A DNA stretch of 64,000 nucleotides from Takakia lepidozioides (taxonomy: Eukaryota > Streptophyta > Takakiopsida > Takakiales > Takakiaceae), in contig CM060733.1 in assembly GCA_030704615.1 (NCBI GenBank), positions 45,510,001 to 45,574,000 of the forward strand. The letters run 5' to 3'. The notes below the pieces were generated by a model. It made no database searches. It was not told where the DNA came from and saw nothing but the letters and a program-made list of their open reading frames with translations. The translations under genes and the position numbers were made by a program. Positions 32,471-45,570 of this stretch are shown here, piece by piece (position 1 is the stretch's first letter; each line of letters opens with the position of its first letter).

Positions 32471-35400
32471 TCACCACCAAAGGGGTGAATGGAGGAGCAG
32501 CACCATTAAAAGGGGGGCTTGCCCACTGTCCACCAGCAGCGTTGCATGGAGGGCCCCAAGTTTGGGCACCTCCTTGTACCCAAGTTCCTTGAGATTGAGG
32601 ACTTTTAACTTTGTAAGATTACCAATGGAGTCTGGCAGGCCTTTGAGGGCTATACAATTCATGAGACACGGTTTTTGGAGATGAATCAATGTTCCAATGG
32701 ATTCAGGCAAGCTCTAATCTCTGCAAGCTGGTACAAGACTCTAGGCCCAATGTTTTGAGCTCCTTCAATAGCCCCAAGTAGTCAGGCAAGGCTTGTATGT
32801 TAGTACAACCCTCAAGGTTGAGGACTTTTAATTTTGCAAGATTACCAATGGAGTCTGGCAGGCCTTTGAGTGCTGTACAATTCTTGAGCCACAATTTTTG
32901 GAGATGAATCAATGCTCTGATGGAATTAGGCAAGCTCTCCAAGCTCGTACAAGAAGAGAGGTCCAACACTTCGAGCTCTTTCAACAACCCCAAACAATCA
33001 GGCACGACTTGTATGTTGGAACAACCCTGAACTCTGAGGATTTTTAACAATGCAAGATTACAAATGGAGTCTGGCAGGCCTTTGAGTGTTGTACAATTCA
33101 TGAGCCGCAGTCGTTGGAGATGAATCAATGTTCCGATGGATTCAGGCAAGCTCTCCAAGCAAGTGCAAGAAGAGAGATCCAACACTTCGAGCTCTTTCAA
33201 CAGCCCCAAACAATCAAGTACGCCTTGTATGTTGCAGGAACAACCCTCAAAGACGAGGACTTTTAACTTTGCAAGATTACCAATGGAGTCTGGCAAGCCT
33301 TAGAGTACTGTACAATTCTTGGGCGACAATTTTTGGAGATGAATCAATGCTCCAATGGAATCAGGCAACCTCTCCAAGCTCGTACAAGAAGAGAGGCCCA
33401 ACTGTTCGAGCTCTTTCAATAGCCCCAAACAATGAGGCACAACTTGTATGTTGGAACAACCCTCAAGGACGAGGACTTTTAACTTTGCAAGATTACCAAT
33501 GGAGTCCGGCAGGCCTTTGAGTGCTGTACAATTATTGAGACACAAATTTTGGAGATGAATCAATGCTCCGATGGAATCAGACAACCTCTCCAAGCTCGTA
33601 CAAGAAGAGAGGTCCAACTCTTCGAGCTCTTTCAACAGCCCCACAACGAGGCACGACTTTTATGTTGGAACAACCCTCAAGGTTGAGGACTTTATCGATG
33701 GAGTCTGGCAGGCCTTTGAGTGCTGTACAATTATTGAGCCACAAGTATTGGAGATGAATCAATGCTCCAATGGAATCAAGCAAGCTCTCCAAGCTCGTAC
33801 AAGAAGAGAGGTCCAACACTTCGAGCTCTTTCACCAGCCCCAAACAATCAGGCACGACTTGTATGTTGGATTAACCCTGAACTCTGAGGATTTTTAACAA
33901 TGCAAGATTACCTATGGAGTCTGGCAAGCCTTTGAGTGTTGTACAATTGATGAGCCACAGTTGTTCGAGATGAATCAATGTTCCGATGGATTCAGGCAAG
34001 CTCTCTAAGCTGGTGCAAGAAGAGAGATCCAACACTTCGAGCTCTTTCAACAGCCCCAAACAATCAAGTACGCCTTGTATGTTGCAGGAACAACCCTCAA
34101 AGACGAGGACTTTTAACTTTGCAAGATTACCAATGGAGTCTGGCAAGCCTTAGAGTACTGTACAATTCTTGGGCGACAATTTTTGGAGATGAATCAATGC
34201 TCCAATGGAATCAGGCAACCTCTCCAAGCTCGTACAAGAAGAGAGGCCCAACTGTTCGAGCTCTTTCAATAGCCCCAAACAATGAGGCACAACTTGTATG
34301 TTGGAACAACCCTGAAGGATGAGGACTTTTAACTTTGCAAGATTACCAATGGAGTCCGGCAGGCTTTTGAGTGCTGTACAATTATTGAGACACAAATTTT
34401 GGAGATGAATCAATGCTCCGATGGAATCAGGCAGGCCTTTGAGTGCTGTACAATTCTTGAGCCACAAGTTTTGGAGATGAATCAATGCTCCGTTGGAATC
34501 AGGCAACCTCTCCAAGCTCGTTCAAGAAGAGAGGTCCAACTCTTCGAGCTCTTTCAACAGCCCCAAACAATCGGGCACGAGTTGTATGTTGGAACAACCC
34601 TGAAGGACGAGGACTTTTAACTTTGCAAGATTACGAATGGAGTCTGGCACGCCTTTCAGTGCTATACAATTCTTGAGCCACAATTGTTGGAGATGAATCA
34701 ATGCTCCGATGGAATCAAGCAAGCTCTCCAAGCTCGTACAAGAAGAGAGGTCCAACACTTCGAGCTCTTTCACCAGCCCCAAACAATCAGGCACGACTTG
34801 TATGTTGGATTAACCCTGAACTCTGAGGATTTTTAACAATGCAAGATTACCTATGGAGTCTGGCAAGCCTTTGAGTGTTGTACAATTGATGAGCCACAGT
34901 TGTTCGAGATGAATCAATGTTCCGATGGATTCAGGCAAGCTCTCTAAGCTGGTGCAAGAAGAGAGATCCAACACTTCGAGCTCTTTCAACAGCCCCAAAC
35001 AATCAAGTACGCCTTGTATGTTGCAGGAACAACCCTCAAAGACGAGGACTTTTAACTTTGCAAGATTACCAATGGAGTCTGGCAAGCCTTAGAGTACTGT
35101 ACAATTCTTGGGCGACAATTTTTGGAGATGAATCAGTGCTCCGTTGGAATCAGGCAACCTCTCCAAGCTCGTACAAGAAGAGAGGTCCCACTCTTCGAGC
35201 TCTTTCAACACCCCCAAACAATCAGGCTCGACTTGTATGTTGGAACAACCCTGAAGGATGAGGACTTTTAACTTTGCAAGATAACGAATGGAGTCTGGCA
35301 GGCGTTTGAGTGCTGTACAATTATTGAGCCACAATTTTTGGAGATGAATCAATGCTCCGATGGAATCCGGCAACCTTCGCAAACTCGTACAAGAAGAGAG

Positions 35401-37633
35401 GTCCAACTCTTCGAGCTCTTTCAACACCCCCAAACAATCAGGCACGACTTGTATGTTGGAACAACCCTTAAGGACGAGGACTTTTAACTTTGCAAGATTA
35501 CGAATGGAGTCTGGCAAGCCTTTGAGTGCTGTACAATTGATGAGCCACAGTTGTTTGAGATGAATCAATGCTCCGATGGAATCAGGCAGGCCTTTGAGTG
35601 CTATACAAGTATTGAGCCACAATTTTTGGAGATGAATCAATGCTCCGATGGAATGAGGCAACCTCTGCAAGGTCCGACAAGTAGCGAGGTCCAACTCTTC
35701 GAGCTCTTTCAACAGCCCCAAACAATCAAGCAGGGCTTGTAAGTTGTTGGAACAACCATGAAGGCTGAGGACTTTTAACTTTGCAAGATTACCAATGGAG
35801 TCGTGAAGGTGTTCAGTTGCTAAACAAGTCTTGAGCCCCATGACATTCAAGTATTGGAGATGAGTCAATGCTCCGATGGAATCAGGCAACCTCTCCAAGC
35901 TCGTACAAGAAGAGAGGTCCAACTCTTTGAGCTCTTTCAACAGCCCCAAACAACGAGGCACGACTTGTATGTTGGAACAACCCTTAAGGCTGAGGACTTT
36001 TAACTTTGTAAGATTACGAATGGAGTCTGGCAGGCCTTCGAGTGCTGTACAATTCTTGAACCACAATTTTTGGAGAAGAATCAATGCTCCGATGGAATGA
36101 GGCAACCTCCCCAAGCTCGTACAAGAAGAGAGGTCCAACTCTTCGAGCTCTTTCAACAGCCCCAAACAATCAGGCACGACTTGTATGTTGGAACAACCCT
36201 CAAGGACGAGGACTTTTAACTTTGCAAGATTACGAATGGAGTCTGGCAGGCCTTTGAGTGTTGTACAATTATTGAGCCACAATTTTTGGAGATGAATCAA
36301 TGCTCCGATGGAATCAGGCAGGTCTTTGAGTGCTGTACAATTCTTGAGCCTCAAGTATTGGAGATGAGTCAATGCTCCGATGGAATCAGGCAACCTCTCC
36401 AAGCTCGTACAAGAAGAGAGGTCCAACTTTTCGAGCTCTTTCAACAGCCCAAAACAATCAGGCACGACTTGTATGTTGGAACAACCCCCAAGGTAGAGGC
36501 TTTTCAATTTTGCAACTTTACGAATAGAGTCTGGAAGGCCTTTGAATGCTGTACAATTATCGAGCCACAATTTTTGGAGATGAATCAATGCTTCGATGGA
36601 ATGAGGCAACCTCTCCAAGCTCGTACAAGAAGAGAGTTGCAACTCTTCGAGCTCTTTCAACACCCCCAAACAATCAGGCACGGCTTGTATGTTGGAACAA
36701 CCCTTAAGGACGAGGACTTTTAACTTTGCAAGATTACCAATGGAATCTGGCAGGCCTTTGAGTGCTGTAGAGCCACAATCCTCCGATGGAATCAGGCAAG
36801 CCTTTGAGTGCTGTACAATTCTTGAGCCACAATTTTTGGAGATGAATCAATTCTCCGATGGAATCAGGCAAGCTCTCCAAGCTCGTACAAGAAGAGAGGT
36901 CCAACTCTTCGAGCTCTTTCAACAGCCCCAAACAATCAAGCACGACTTGTATGTTGGAACAACCCTGAAGGACGAGGACTTTTAACTTTGCAAGATTACC
37001 AATGGAGTCTGGCAGGCCTTTGAGTGCTATACAATTATCGAGCCACAATTTTTGGAGATGAATCAATGCTTCGATGGAATCAGGCAACCTCTCCAAGCTC
37101 GTACAAGAAGAGAGGTCCAACTCTTCGAGCTCTTTCAACACCCCCAAACAATCAGGCACGACTTGTATGTTGGAACAACCCTTAAGGACGAGGACTTTTA
37201 ACTTTGCAAGATTACGAATGGAGTCTGGCAGGCCTTTTAGTGCTGTACAATTATTGAGCCACAATTTTTGGAGATGAATCAATGCTCCGATGGAATCAGG
37301 CAACCTCTCCAAGCTCGTACAAGAAGAGAGGCCCAACTGTTCGAGCTCTTTCAATTGGCCCCAACAATGAGGCACGACTTGTATGTTGGAACAACCCTCA
37401 AGGTTGAGGACTTTCAACTTTGCAAGATTACCAATGGAGTCTGGCAGGCCTTTGAGTGCTGTACAATGCTTGACAATCATCTTTTGAAGCATCGTTAGCT
37501 CTCCAATCGAATGTGGAAGCATTTCAAGTCTCGAACACCTAGATAGTTCTATCTCCTCCACTTTTTTCATATGAGCCAAAGTGTGTGTTGGACCCTTCAA
37601 GACAATATCACCAAAATTTATTACTATCCGCAC
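32471..37633 (-). pseudogene. Degenerate LRR array of the TIR-NBS-LRR gene
   Basis: This is more than 5 kb of leucine-rich repeats. The usual triplet is LPDSIGALIHLQKLWLNNC, LPDSIGNLAKLKVLVLEGC, VPDCLGLLKELEELDLSSC (24-residue repeats, about 216 bp per triplet). The 5' end (37633) has GDIVLKGPTHTLAHMKKVEE before the repeats begin. The array has a frameshift near 36770 and a nonsense codon (AAG/AAA to TAA) at 35089, 34150 and 33300. A block of about 939 bp containing that stop is repeated at 33870-34810 and 34810-35750, so the stop was present before the duplication. Such LRRs sense effectors in plant immunity; this one cannot be read through. Confidence 0.85.
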
Positions 37634-37760
37634 CTAGTTTTACTCAAAATAATAGATATTGATCCCAACTCATTTTTTACAACACAACATTTCAAAGAAG
37701 CATACAATTTAAAGTCTACATTTAATGTAATATATGATATTCAATTTAAGTAAAATGTAC

Positions 37761-38051
37761 CTGATTATTATGATCTTCCTCCCACAACTTTTGGATGGTA
37801 CTGTCTCGCACATGAAGCACACGCAAATTGTTCGCAAAGAAAAGCCCGTGCGGCAAGTAGTCGGATCGCAAATCACACATGCGAAACCATGTCAAACTCT
37901 TTGGAAAAGTAATGGAAGATTCCCATGTGAAATCATGTAAGAAAAGTATTCTTAGCTTTTTCATGGTATGAAAGCTCTCCATAGCCAATCTTTTGGAATC
38001 TCTGTCCACATTCTCCAAATTTAGTGAAAGCACTTGGACCTTGGATTTGAT
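37761..38051 (-). pseudogene. TNL gene: exon linking NB-ARC to LRR
   Basis: The segment VQVLSLNLENVD, MESFHTMKKLRILFLHDF, LTWFRMCDLRSDYLPHGL, LRVLHVRDSTIQKLWEE is the usual start of the LRR domain after NB-ARC in TNL proteins. A plausible acceptor (GTCCAG^ATC) lies at 38052 and a donor (ATCAG^GTACAT) at 37760. Confidence 0.7.
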
Positions 38052-38372
38052 CTGGACAACACCACAACATACATTCTTGTATTCAACAGATAATAACATT
38101 CATGACATCTTCAAATAGAAATTCCAATCATATGGCATCTAGGAAAAAAATTGAACGTACATTACATTTTGTGTTTCTCTTGTACAATGAATGTCCATCA
38201 AGTTGTTGATTTACAGTCAAGCCCTTGAAGTAGTGCAGCTCTCAAAATGTGTTAACACTTGGAACAATCAGTTCGCTCCCTCTTCACCCATCAATCAAAT
38301 ATTTGAGTCTTGACTTGCATCGTACAAACTTTAACAACAATGGAATAGACAGTTCGACTTTTATGAAATCAC

Positions 38373-39479
38373 CTCATTTTCAATCACGTCTGTTGCTTCG
38401 TCTTGGGGTACCCAAAAACCACTCCACTTCTCAAGCGAACCATGCTCTATCATCACAATGTGTCGACCCATGTCTCGTAGATGATCATGCATCAAGAATC
38501 TGCGTTCATAGTCCAACTTCACCAATGCCTTATCAATGAGATTTCGAAGTCCAATCTCTACAGACCACCTAGATCCTTTCCAGGCTCGTTTAGCTGTCTC
38601 ACTTGATTCTCCAAGGAGCACACAAGCAATGTCAAGGAACATTTTTTTATGATCTTCCTCAAGAGCATCAAAGCTTATTCGCAAGATCTCATATAGTTTT
38701 CTTTTCTCTGGGAGATAAGATCGTTCCTTCAACTTCTCAAGGACTTCTTCCCAGATGCCTCTGTTCTCCTCTCCACTCAATAATGCGCCAATTATCTCCA
38801 AAATTAACGGAAGCCCACCACAAGCTTTCACAACATCATTTGCAAGCTTTTCAAAATGTTCTTTTGGGTTCGAATTCGAAAAGGCATGCAAATTGAACAA
38901 CTTCTTCGAATCTTCCTCACAAAGAACCTCAACAATGTAAATACCACCAAGTTTTAACATCAATCGCTTGTCACGTGATGTCATCACACAACAACTCCCA
39001 TCTCCTAGTTCTCCAAACATCTCTGCATCGAACAATAGAGCATCCATTTGAGACTGATCATCAACGTCATCCAACACAATCAAAACCTTCTTCCCACGTA
39101 GACGCGCCTTCAATATTTCTTTTCCTCGAGATATGCAATTCATCCTTAAATCTGTATTTTTGCATATGTCATCGTGCAATTGCTTTTGCATGTGGGACCC
39201 ATCAGGCTGCTTAGCTCTCTCCTTGATGTCCGCCACAAAACTAGCCGCCTCAAAATCCGTAAAAATACTATTGTATATTTCTTTTGCTAATGTCGTCTTA
39301 CCCACTCCACCTGTGCCCCATATGCCAAATGTCGTAACTCCTGGACCAAGCTGCAGACTTTGGATTACAATTTTTGCTCTTTCCTTAAGCCCGACAGGGT
39401 GTTTGGCAGTTCCAAATGGTAATATGTTCAAACTTCTTCAACTTTCTTCACGGCTTTCTTCACCACACTCACTTCAGAC
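38373..39479 (-). pseudogene. TNL gene: NB-ARC exon
   Basis: This exon encodes the nucleotide-binding switch. The P-loop is GIWGTGGVGKTTLA, kinase-2 is KKVLIVLDDVDD, RNBS-B is CCVMTSRDKRL, GLPL is CGGLPLILEIIGAL and the MHD motif is MHDHLRDMG. The exon begins after the acceptor at 39480 with codons for SEVSVVKKAVKKVEEV, which join in phase to the TIR exon. Directly after VEEV there is a TGA that one extra or missing base near 39428 would remove (GTTTGAACATA against LNILPFG). The gene is therefore probably a pseudogene, unless this is a sequencing error. The 3' donor is GAG^GTGATT at 38372. Confidence 0.8.
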
Positions 39480-40503
39480 CTGCACATCAAGGGTATTGAT
39501 AAGGCTACATAAGGCAGTGCCCCATAAGCATCTCATCAAGAATTGCTTCTAAGAATCAGTAATTTTCAATCAGTTATCCAAAGTCAAAAGCAAGCTTCCA
39601 AGGAGCTCCAACATCTACACCACAATCAGCACCACACTTTGTGATCTAAGAGTGCAACAAACAACTTTGTATGCAAAGCTCATAGTGCCAAGGGGCTTTG
39701 CCATTAAAAGTGATGTTGATCCACTAAAAGATCTCGTCAGAAAACAAACAATTACAACTATCATGAAATTTATATGAAATATCCTAAATCATATAATTAA
39801 AGTCCCACTTCTACATTTGCATGCACGATTCTTTCCTAGGAGAGAAAAAGAATGAGGAAATAGAGAGTGGGCTGTAATATCTTTACGAATATGGAGATAT
39901 ATCCATACTTACAGTTAAATGTAGCCAAATAAGAAGCATTGAGCAGATCTGATCTAAGGTTATTATAGAGGAATTTTCAGATGAGCAAACAAAAAAAATT
40001 AGAAAAACAGCAACAAAAAATAATAATAAAAGAAAAAGAAAAAGAAAAAAAGAAGCATGTATAAAAGACGCCGCCCATGACAAAACAATGAACATGGATT
40101 CATATGAACCCTGAACTAAGAATTGTAGTATATAGACTTGGTGACTGCCTCTCACACATCCATGGACCAAGCAAAAAATGAAGACGTATGGAAGTATCAG
40201 GCCACCATCATTTTCTCTCCAAGAGAAAGTAAGTGCAATGACCTGATGGTACAAGAACGCATGACAAATCCTTAAAACCGACAAGAGAAGAAAACGATAT
40301 CCCCATGCAGCCCCTCGTTGTTGACAAAGGCCTCCACAACTTCAAGGGTAGAGTCATACAAGGAAGACAGCAAGGTAGGAGCAATTGGGTAATGAATGCT
40401 TATAAAAGTCGAGTTCTCGGGAGTGGGAGGGAGGTGGGAAATCAAGTAAATCATCATCATGCCAAATATACAGGAGTAAGCAAGCAAACTTTGCACACCC
40501 TAC
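39480..40503 (-). other. TNL intron between TIR and NB-ARC
   Basis: The donor GATGG^GTAGGG is at 40503 and the acceptor TGTGCAG^G at 39480. The splice is phase-consistent (ADG-SEVSVV). The intron holds A/T-rich tracts and no other gene. Confidence 0.7.
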
Positions 40504-40948
40504 CCATCTGCAAGTTCCACTCCCATGCGATGTGATGCTTGAGTGAGTGCTTCCTTCCATTTTGTCACTTCTTCATCAGTGTGCCGCTCTCTTAGTTTCT
40601 CAAGCCCAGCCCTTAGACAACCATTATCTGGCCAACGTACATCGCTGGGTTTCACATCATAGAAGATGGGCAAGATGACATTGTCACGGCTTTTCAACAT
40701 GAGGCATAGCTCATCCAGGCACCACTTGGACCCCGTATAGCCCTTACTGAACACCGGTATGCAGATATGAGCACTGCGGATAGCATGATCGATGGACTCC
40801 CATGGACTCTCTCCCAAACCAATATCTTTGGCGTCGAGGAACGGTTTAAACCCAGCAGTGCGCAGCGCCTCATCCAAGTGGCCCACGAAAGTCTTCTTTA
40901 CGTCCGGCCCTCTATGACTGATAAACACATCATACCTCTCCACGGGAC
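40504..40948 (-). pseudogene. TNL gene: TIR exon
   Basis: This is a TIR domain, the NADase/signalling module of plant immune receptors: VERYDVFISHRGPDVKKTF, FLDAKDIGLGESPWESIDHA, CIPVFSKGYTGSKWCLDEL, VILPIFYDVKPSDVRW. The catalytic Glu is expected in CLDEL. A polypyrimidine tract and CAG acceptor at 40949 show that a further 5' exon existed; it is not visible before the LINE begins near 41200. The domain itself is intact. It is marked as pseudogene because the downstream exons are broken. Confidence 0.75.
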
Positions 40949-41234
40949 CTGCACATAGAAGAACAGAACCTTTTCCTGCACAAAGTGAATGCCTAAGAGG
41001 ATGAGGTTGACTTGCAAAAGGGTCAGTTTAATCTGACCTTAACTCAAGGGGATTTTCCAGCAGCCATGACAAGAAAACAATCCCCAAGTCAATGCCCATG
41101 CCTGAGCATACAAACCAAAAAATGGTGAGGCTCCTGGGGCTGAGCGAAAAGGTATTTACCACGCCACCAGTTCCCTCACCCCTGACTCTCTTTCTATCTT
41201 TCTATCTTTCAATGGTTATAAATGGGCAGGTAGG

Positions 41235-44200
41235 ATGTGTACTCTCAAGGCAGCCTCTGCCAAACGCGGTCAAAAAGGGGTTGGATTCTTTATCCGTGAT
41301 TTCTTGTTTGATAATTGTGAAATTATCAACAAGGGTTTGAGGTACGAGCATAGTATCTGGCTAAAACTGAATCTGAAGGGCGGCATGAGTACGAAGGACC
41401 TCTTTGTGGGTTGTGTTTACATGCCCACAGAGGGGACCCTTAGTGCTGATGCAGACAAAGCCTTCGAAGATGTAAAGCTGGACTGTGCTTCGTTCCTTGC
41501 CAAAGGTCAGGTAGTGCTATTGGGTGACTTCAATGCCCGGGTGGGCAAAGGGCTCCATCAGGACGATATCATTGGGCCTTTTGGTGAGGACGAGCTGAAT
41601 TCTAGTGGCAGACGGTTAATTAACTGTCTGGAAGAGCTTCAGCTTTTGACCTTGAATAACAGGACAAGAGGTGACCAAATGCAGTGGACTCGTGAGAAAT
41701 CCCAAACTGGGGAACGTCCATTGTGGACTATATCATAATGGACAAAAATTTGTTTCCCCAGTGTGCCAATGTGTTGATCGACAGAACTGATATTGGTACC
41801 TCTGACCACTTCCTGGTTTGGACTGAGATCAAAAGGTGTTTTCCCAACACCAAGAGATCTGTGAAACATTCGATTCGGAAGTGGCGCATAGAAAAATTCC
41901 ATAATGAGGAGGTAAAGGCTGAGTACGTCCAGGCTTTGCAAGAGGCTCTCCCTCATTTTGTCCAATCGCTCCAAGAACTTCAGTCTCGCTCTGACAACGC
42001 AAGAAATGAAGTCGAAAGAGCAGTGGACTCTTGGGAGAGTTTCGTCTCCTCCGTGGCTGACAAGATCATTGGGAGGAAACTAATTGTCTGCGGTAGAGCT
42101 GTTAATTGGTGGACCAATGAGATCAAACTCAAGATAGCTGACAAGATCATTGGGAGGAAACTAATTGTCTGCGGTAGAGCTGTTAATTGGTGGACCAATG
42201 AGATCAAACTCAAGATAGCTGAGAGACGAGCCCTCTATAAAGAGTGCTGCAATTTGAAAACCAACAGAGAATTGTGGGCGAGGTACTATCAGCTCCGGAA
42301 AGATATCAATCAGCTTGTTAGGTCTCAGAAGAAATTATACTGGGATAAGTTATACAGTGAAATAAACTCAAACCACTATGGTGGTAATGACAAGAAATTC
42401 TGGTTGGCCCTTCAACGTTTGTACAAGCCTAAAAACGGTCAGCAAGTACAAGCGCTGAAGACTACTAAAGGTGCAGTGGTGACTTCATCGGTTGACATTG
42501 TCAAAACCTTTGAAAATCACTACAGTATCCTTGGCAGAACTTCTAGGTCTAACAGTGAGGGGTCTTCTGCTGAATGGAGGGACACAGTTGGAAAAACTGT
42601 TCCTATGATTCAAAACAGCCCTGATGAACTGGAGTATATTTCAATGGCTTATAACGCTCCCATTAGTTCTTCTGAGATTGTGGAAGCAATTGAACATTTA
42701 AATGGATATAAAGCTGGTGGACCTGATGGTACTGTCAACGAGCTTATCAAGCACGGTGGCGATCCCATGATAGAGGCCCTAGTTCTCCTCTTTAACCTTA
42801 TCTGGAAGACTGAAATGATCCCCTTTCGCTGGCGACAGGGGGTCATTGTCAATCTATACAAGAAGGGTGACAGAGAAGAACCGGGGAACTACCGTGGCAT
42901 CATGCTCCTCAATGCTGTTGGCAAGACATTCTGCAGAGCTATAAGTACTCGTCTCGAGGTTGATCTGGAGTCTAGAGGTTGTTTCCATGAAGGCCAAGCT
43001 GGCTTTCGGCGAAACAGGGGCTGTGTGGATCATATCTTCACTCTAAGCCAGATTATTCAGGGAAGGAAAAAAGAAGGGAAACCCACTTATGTTTTTTTCC
43101 TGGATGTCAAAAAGGCTTATGACACAGTGTGGAGAGATGGCCTATGGTTCCGCCTCTGGTCTTGTGGGATCAAGGGAAAGATGTGGAGAGTTGTCCACAA
43201 CTTGTATGCTCACACCAAAAGCTGTGTCACTGTTAACGGACAGAAGTCCAACTTCTTTGACATAGACCAAGGTGTAGCTCAAGGATGTACTCTCTCCCCT
43301 CTGCTCTTCAATGTTTTCATCAATCAACTCCTCGAGGATGTGGAAAGTGAAGGATTTGGGTTAAGGGTGGGTGATACCACCATACCAGCCCTTATGTTTG
43401 CGGATGACTTTGCAGGCATAGGGGAGACTCCAACCAATCTCCAGGAGTTGATTGATTGCGCGAAGAGATACTTTGATCTTTGGGGGCTAGAGGCTAATGT
43501 CAGCAAATGTACAGTGGTACCATTCAGCGACAGAGGAGATGGAGGAAGTGATCTTAAGTGGCAGTGGGGTAGCCAAGAGATCCCGGTCCTCCCTTCCTAC
43601 ACTTACCTGGGCGTTGAGTTTTCCTCCAATTGTAATTGGGATGCACATATCCGGAAAGTTGTTCAAACTGGCAAGGGCAAAGCTCTGGGGCTCACTAAAT
43701 TTTTCCACTGCAGAGGGGTCAACTCTGAGGTTAAGAAAACCATGCTTTCTCGCGTTATTAGACCTGCCTTGGAGTACGGATCTGCTATATGGGTTGATAA
43801 CTCCAACCAGGCTAAGTCTCTAGAATCCATTCAAGTGGGGGTGCTTAAGGAGTGTATGTCAGCATGCTCCAAAACAGCCAATGTGGCTGTTCGGGGTGAG
43901 TTTGGCATTCCATCCTTAAGCTCCCGACGAGATGAATTAAAGGTCAGATGGTGGGGTCAGCTGCAACATATGCCCAACACCAGATATCATAAGTTAATCG
44001 ACTCTATATCTTGGAAACAGGACCGCCCTGTCAAACACTCTAATTCCTGGCAGAAGAGAGTAGAAAAGATTCTCAAGGACCTGGACCTGGATCCGCAAGT
44101 CTTGACCCTGCTGGATAAATCTGACTTAGAGGCTGTAGTGTCTGAAGCCATGTCTGTTGCCATGAGATTGTCTGATGAAAATGAAGTTAGGCAGAGAACT

Positions 44201-44720
44201 TCCCTGAACTTGTTTCCAGTCAGTGACATGGGGGTGGACATCTTGGATGACCTCAAGGGTCTACCCACTCTCGGCACTAGACTGAAATTTAAACTCAGGG
44301 CAGGAAGCCTACCTTTGAACAGCAAACAGAAGCAGAGAGGAAAGGGAGAGTGCAATTGTCCGTTGTGTGGGCAATCTGAAGACAGTATTCATTTTCTGAT
44401 ACACTGTCCGGGGTTCTCTCACCAAAGAGACGCTTTCTTCAATTCTATCAAGGGAATTGTGCCTGTACCCCTGTTTACCAACTTTGAAAGTCTCGAGGCT
44501 GAGCCAAAAGCCCAGGCCCTCCTGAGGCCTAGTTTTTGGGCAAATCACACACAGCAGATTGATGCTTGTGTGAAGGGTTTTCAAGTTGGAAAACCCGGAT
44601 TAATTCTTTATATGAAGGGAAGTCTTACTACCAACGTCAGCCCCTGACGGAGGTAGGTTTTGTTCCTTTTGTTCCCGCTCAAACTGGGCGCGGGGTCAAT
44701 GGCCACAAGGCTACGGCAAA
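41235..44720 (+). mobile_element. LINE (non-LTR) retrotransposon, 5' truncated
   Basis: The endonuclease part (41235-41825) shows VVLLGDFNARVGKG and TSDHFLVW, with a frame change near 41723. The reverse transcriptase frame (41723-44647, 974 codons) has GQAGFRRNRGCVDHI, VFFLDVKKAYDTVW, QGCTLSPLLFNVFINQ and the catalytic FADD (ALMFADDFAGI). The C-terminal zinc knuckle is CNCPLCG...HFLIHC. A segment DKIIGRKLIVCGRAVNWWTN is duplicated in tandem (about 42056-42221), which adds 27 residues in frame. The element lies just upstream of the TNL gene on the opposite strand. The endonuclease N-terminus is missing. Confidence 0.9.
42056..42221 (+). repeat. In-frame 81-bp tandem duplication in the LINE ORF
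   Basis: GCTGACAAGATCATTGGGAG onward is repeated exactly after 81 bases, so the protein contains RKLIVCGRAVNWWTNEIKLK twice. The perfect identity implies a recent event. Confidence 0.85.
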
Positions 44721-45300
44721 CAGCATCTTATGAGTACAATCTATCTTTCATACCTCAGATTCGTACCAATTGTGACACTATTTAGGTGTGTGACTCTTAG
44801 TGCACATCACCTGCGGACTCACATGTACCGATTAACACCAGTATTGTAATACCAGTGTTAGACCTTCAAGCTGGCGTCCATGGACTTCTAAAACAGATTA
44901 AACTTTTCTCATCTCCAGCAGGTAACTCCCACTTTCAGTCGTGCACCCAGCTTACTCACCTACGTCGTTTCTTCCAGTTCTCTTGCATTCCCATGTCATC
45001 ATGTTTACCACGGATAGTTCCTAAACTTAACACCAGAACAGTGCTTCTTTGTCTGGTGCGAACTACTCCCATACTTCAAACAAGTTGGCGCAAGGTGAGA
45101 AGGACTTATGCTCATCAAGTCCCGCCAAATTTCCACCACTTCTGGGAGGTGCGGAATGTTCACAAAAGAAGCTGGCGGCGGTGGGCTATCGTCTGATAAC
45201 CCCTACTAATTGTCAATCCCACCCAAGGAGGCCAGCGGAGTAGCTCTCTCAATGGAGGAAAGAAAGCTGACAGCGTTACCTCTGGGGGTTCGGTTGCCGC
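44721..45300. other. No gene recognised
   Basis: This is the sequence after the LINE 3' end (last family-shared bases TATGAGTACAAT). I see no coding or repeat signal in it. Confidence 0.3.
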
Positions 45301-45304
45301 GGTT

Positions 45305-45570
45305 GATATCCACTGAGTCATCCTCGGCAGCCCGTTCATGTGGATCCTGAGAGCTGGAAGCAAGCGTGGACCTTTGAGCAGATGCAGAGCTGATATCCAC
45401 TGAGTCATCCTCGGCAGCCCGTTCATGTGGATCCTGAGAGCTGGAAGCAAGCGCGGACCTTTGAGCAGATGCAGCGCTGATATCCACTGAGTCAGTCATC
45501 CTCGGTAGCCCGTTCATGTAGACCCTGAGAGCTGGAAGCACGCGTGGACCTTTGAGCAGATGCAGCACTG
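45305..45570. repeat. Three-copy minisatellite, about 89-bp unit
   Basis: Each unit runs from GATATCCACTGAGTCATCCT through GAGAGCTGGAAGCA to CCTTTGAGCAGATGCAG. The third copy has an extra GTCA (GAGTCAGTCATC). On the minus strand it encodes a repeated SSQDPHERAAEDDSVDI-like peptide, which may be chance. Confidence 0.8.

Noticed and set aside
33128-37277. Plus-strand frames in the LRR region (for example MLEQPLRTRTFNFARL)
   Set aside because: They are antisense shadows of the minus-strand LRR repeats.
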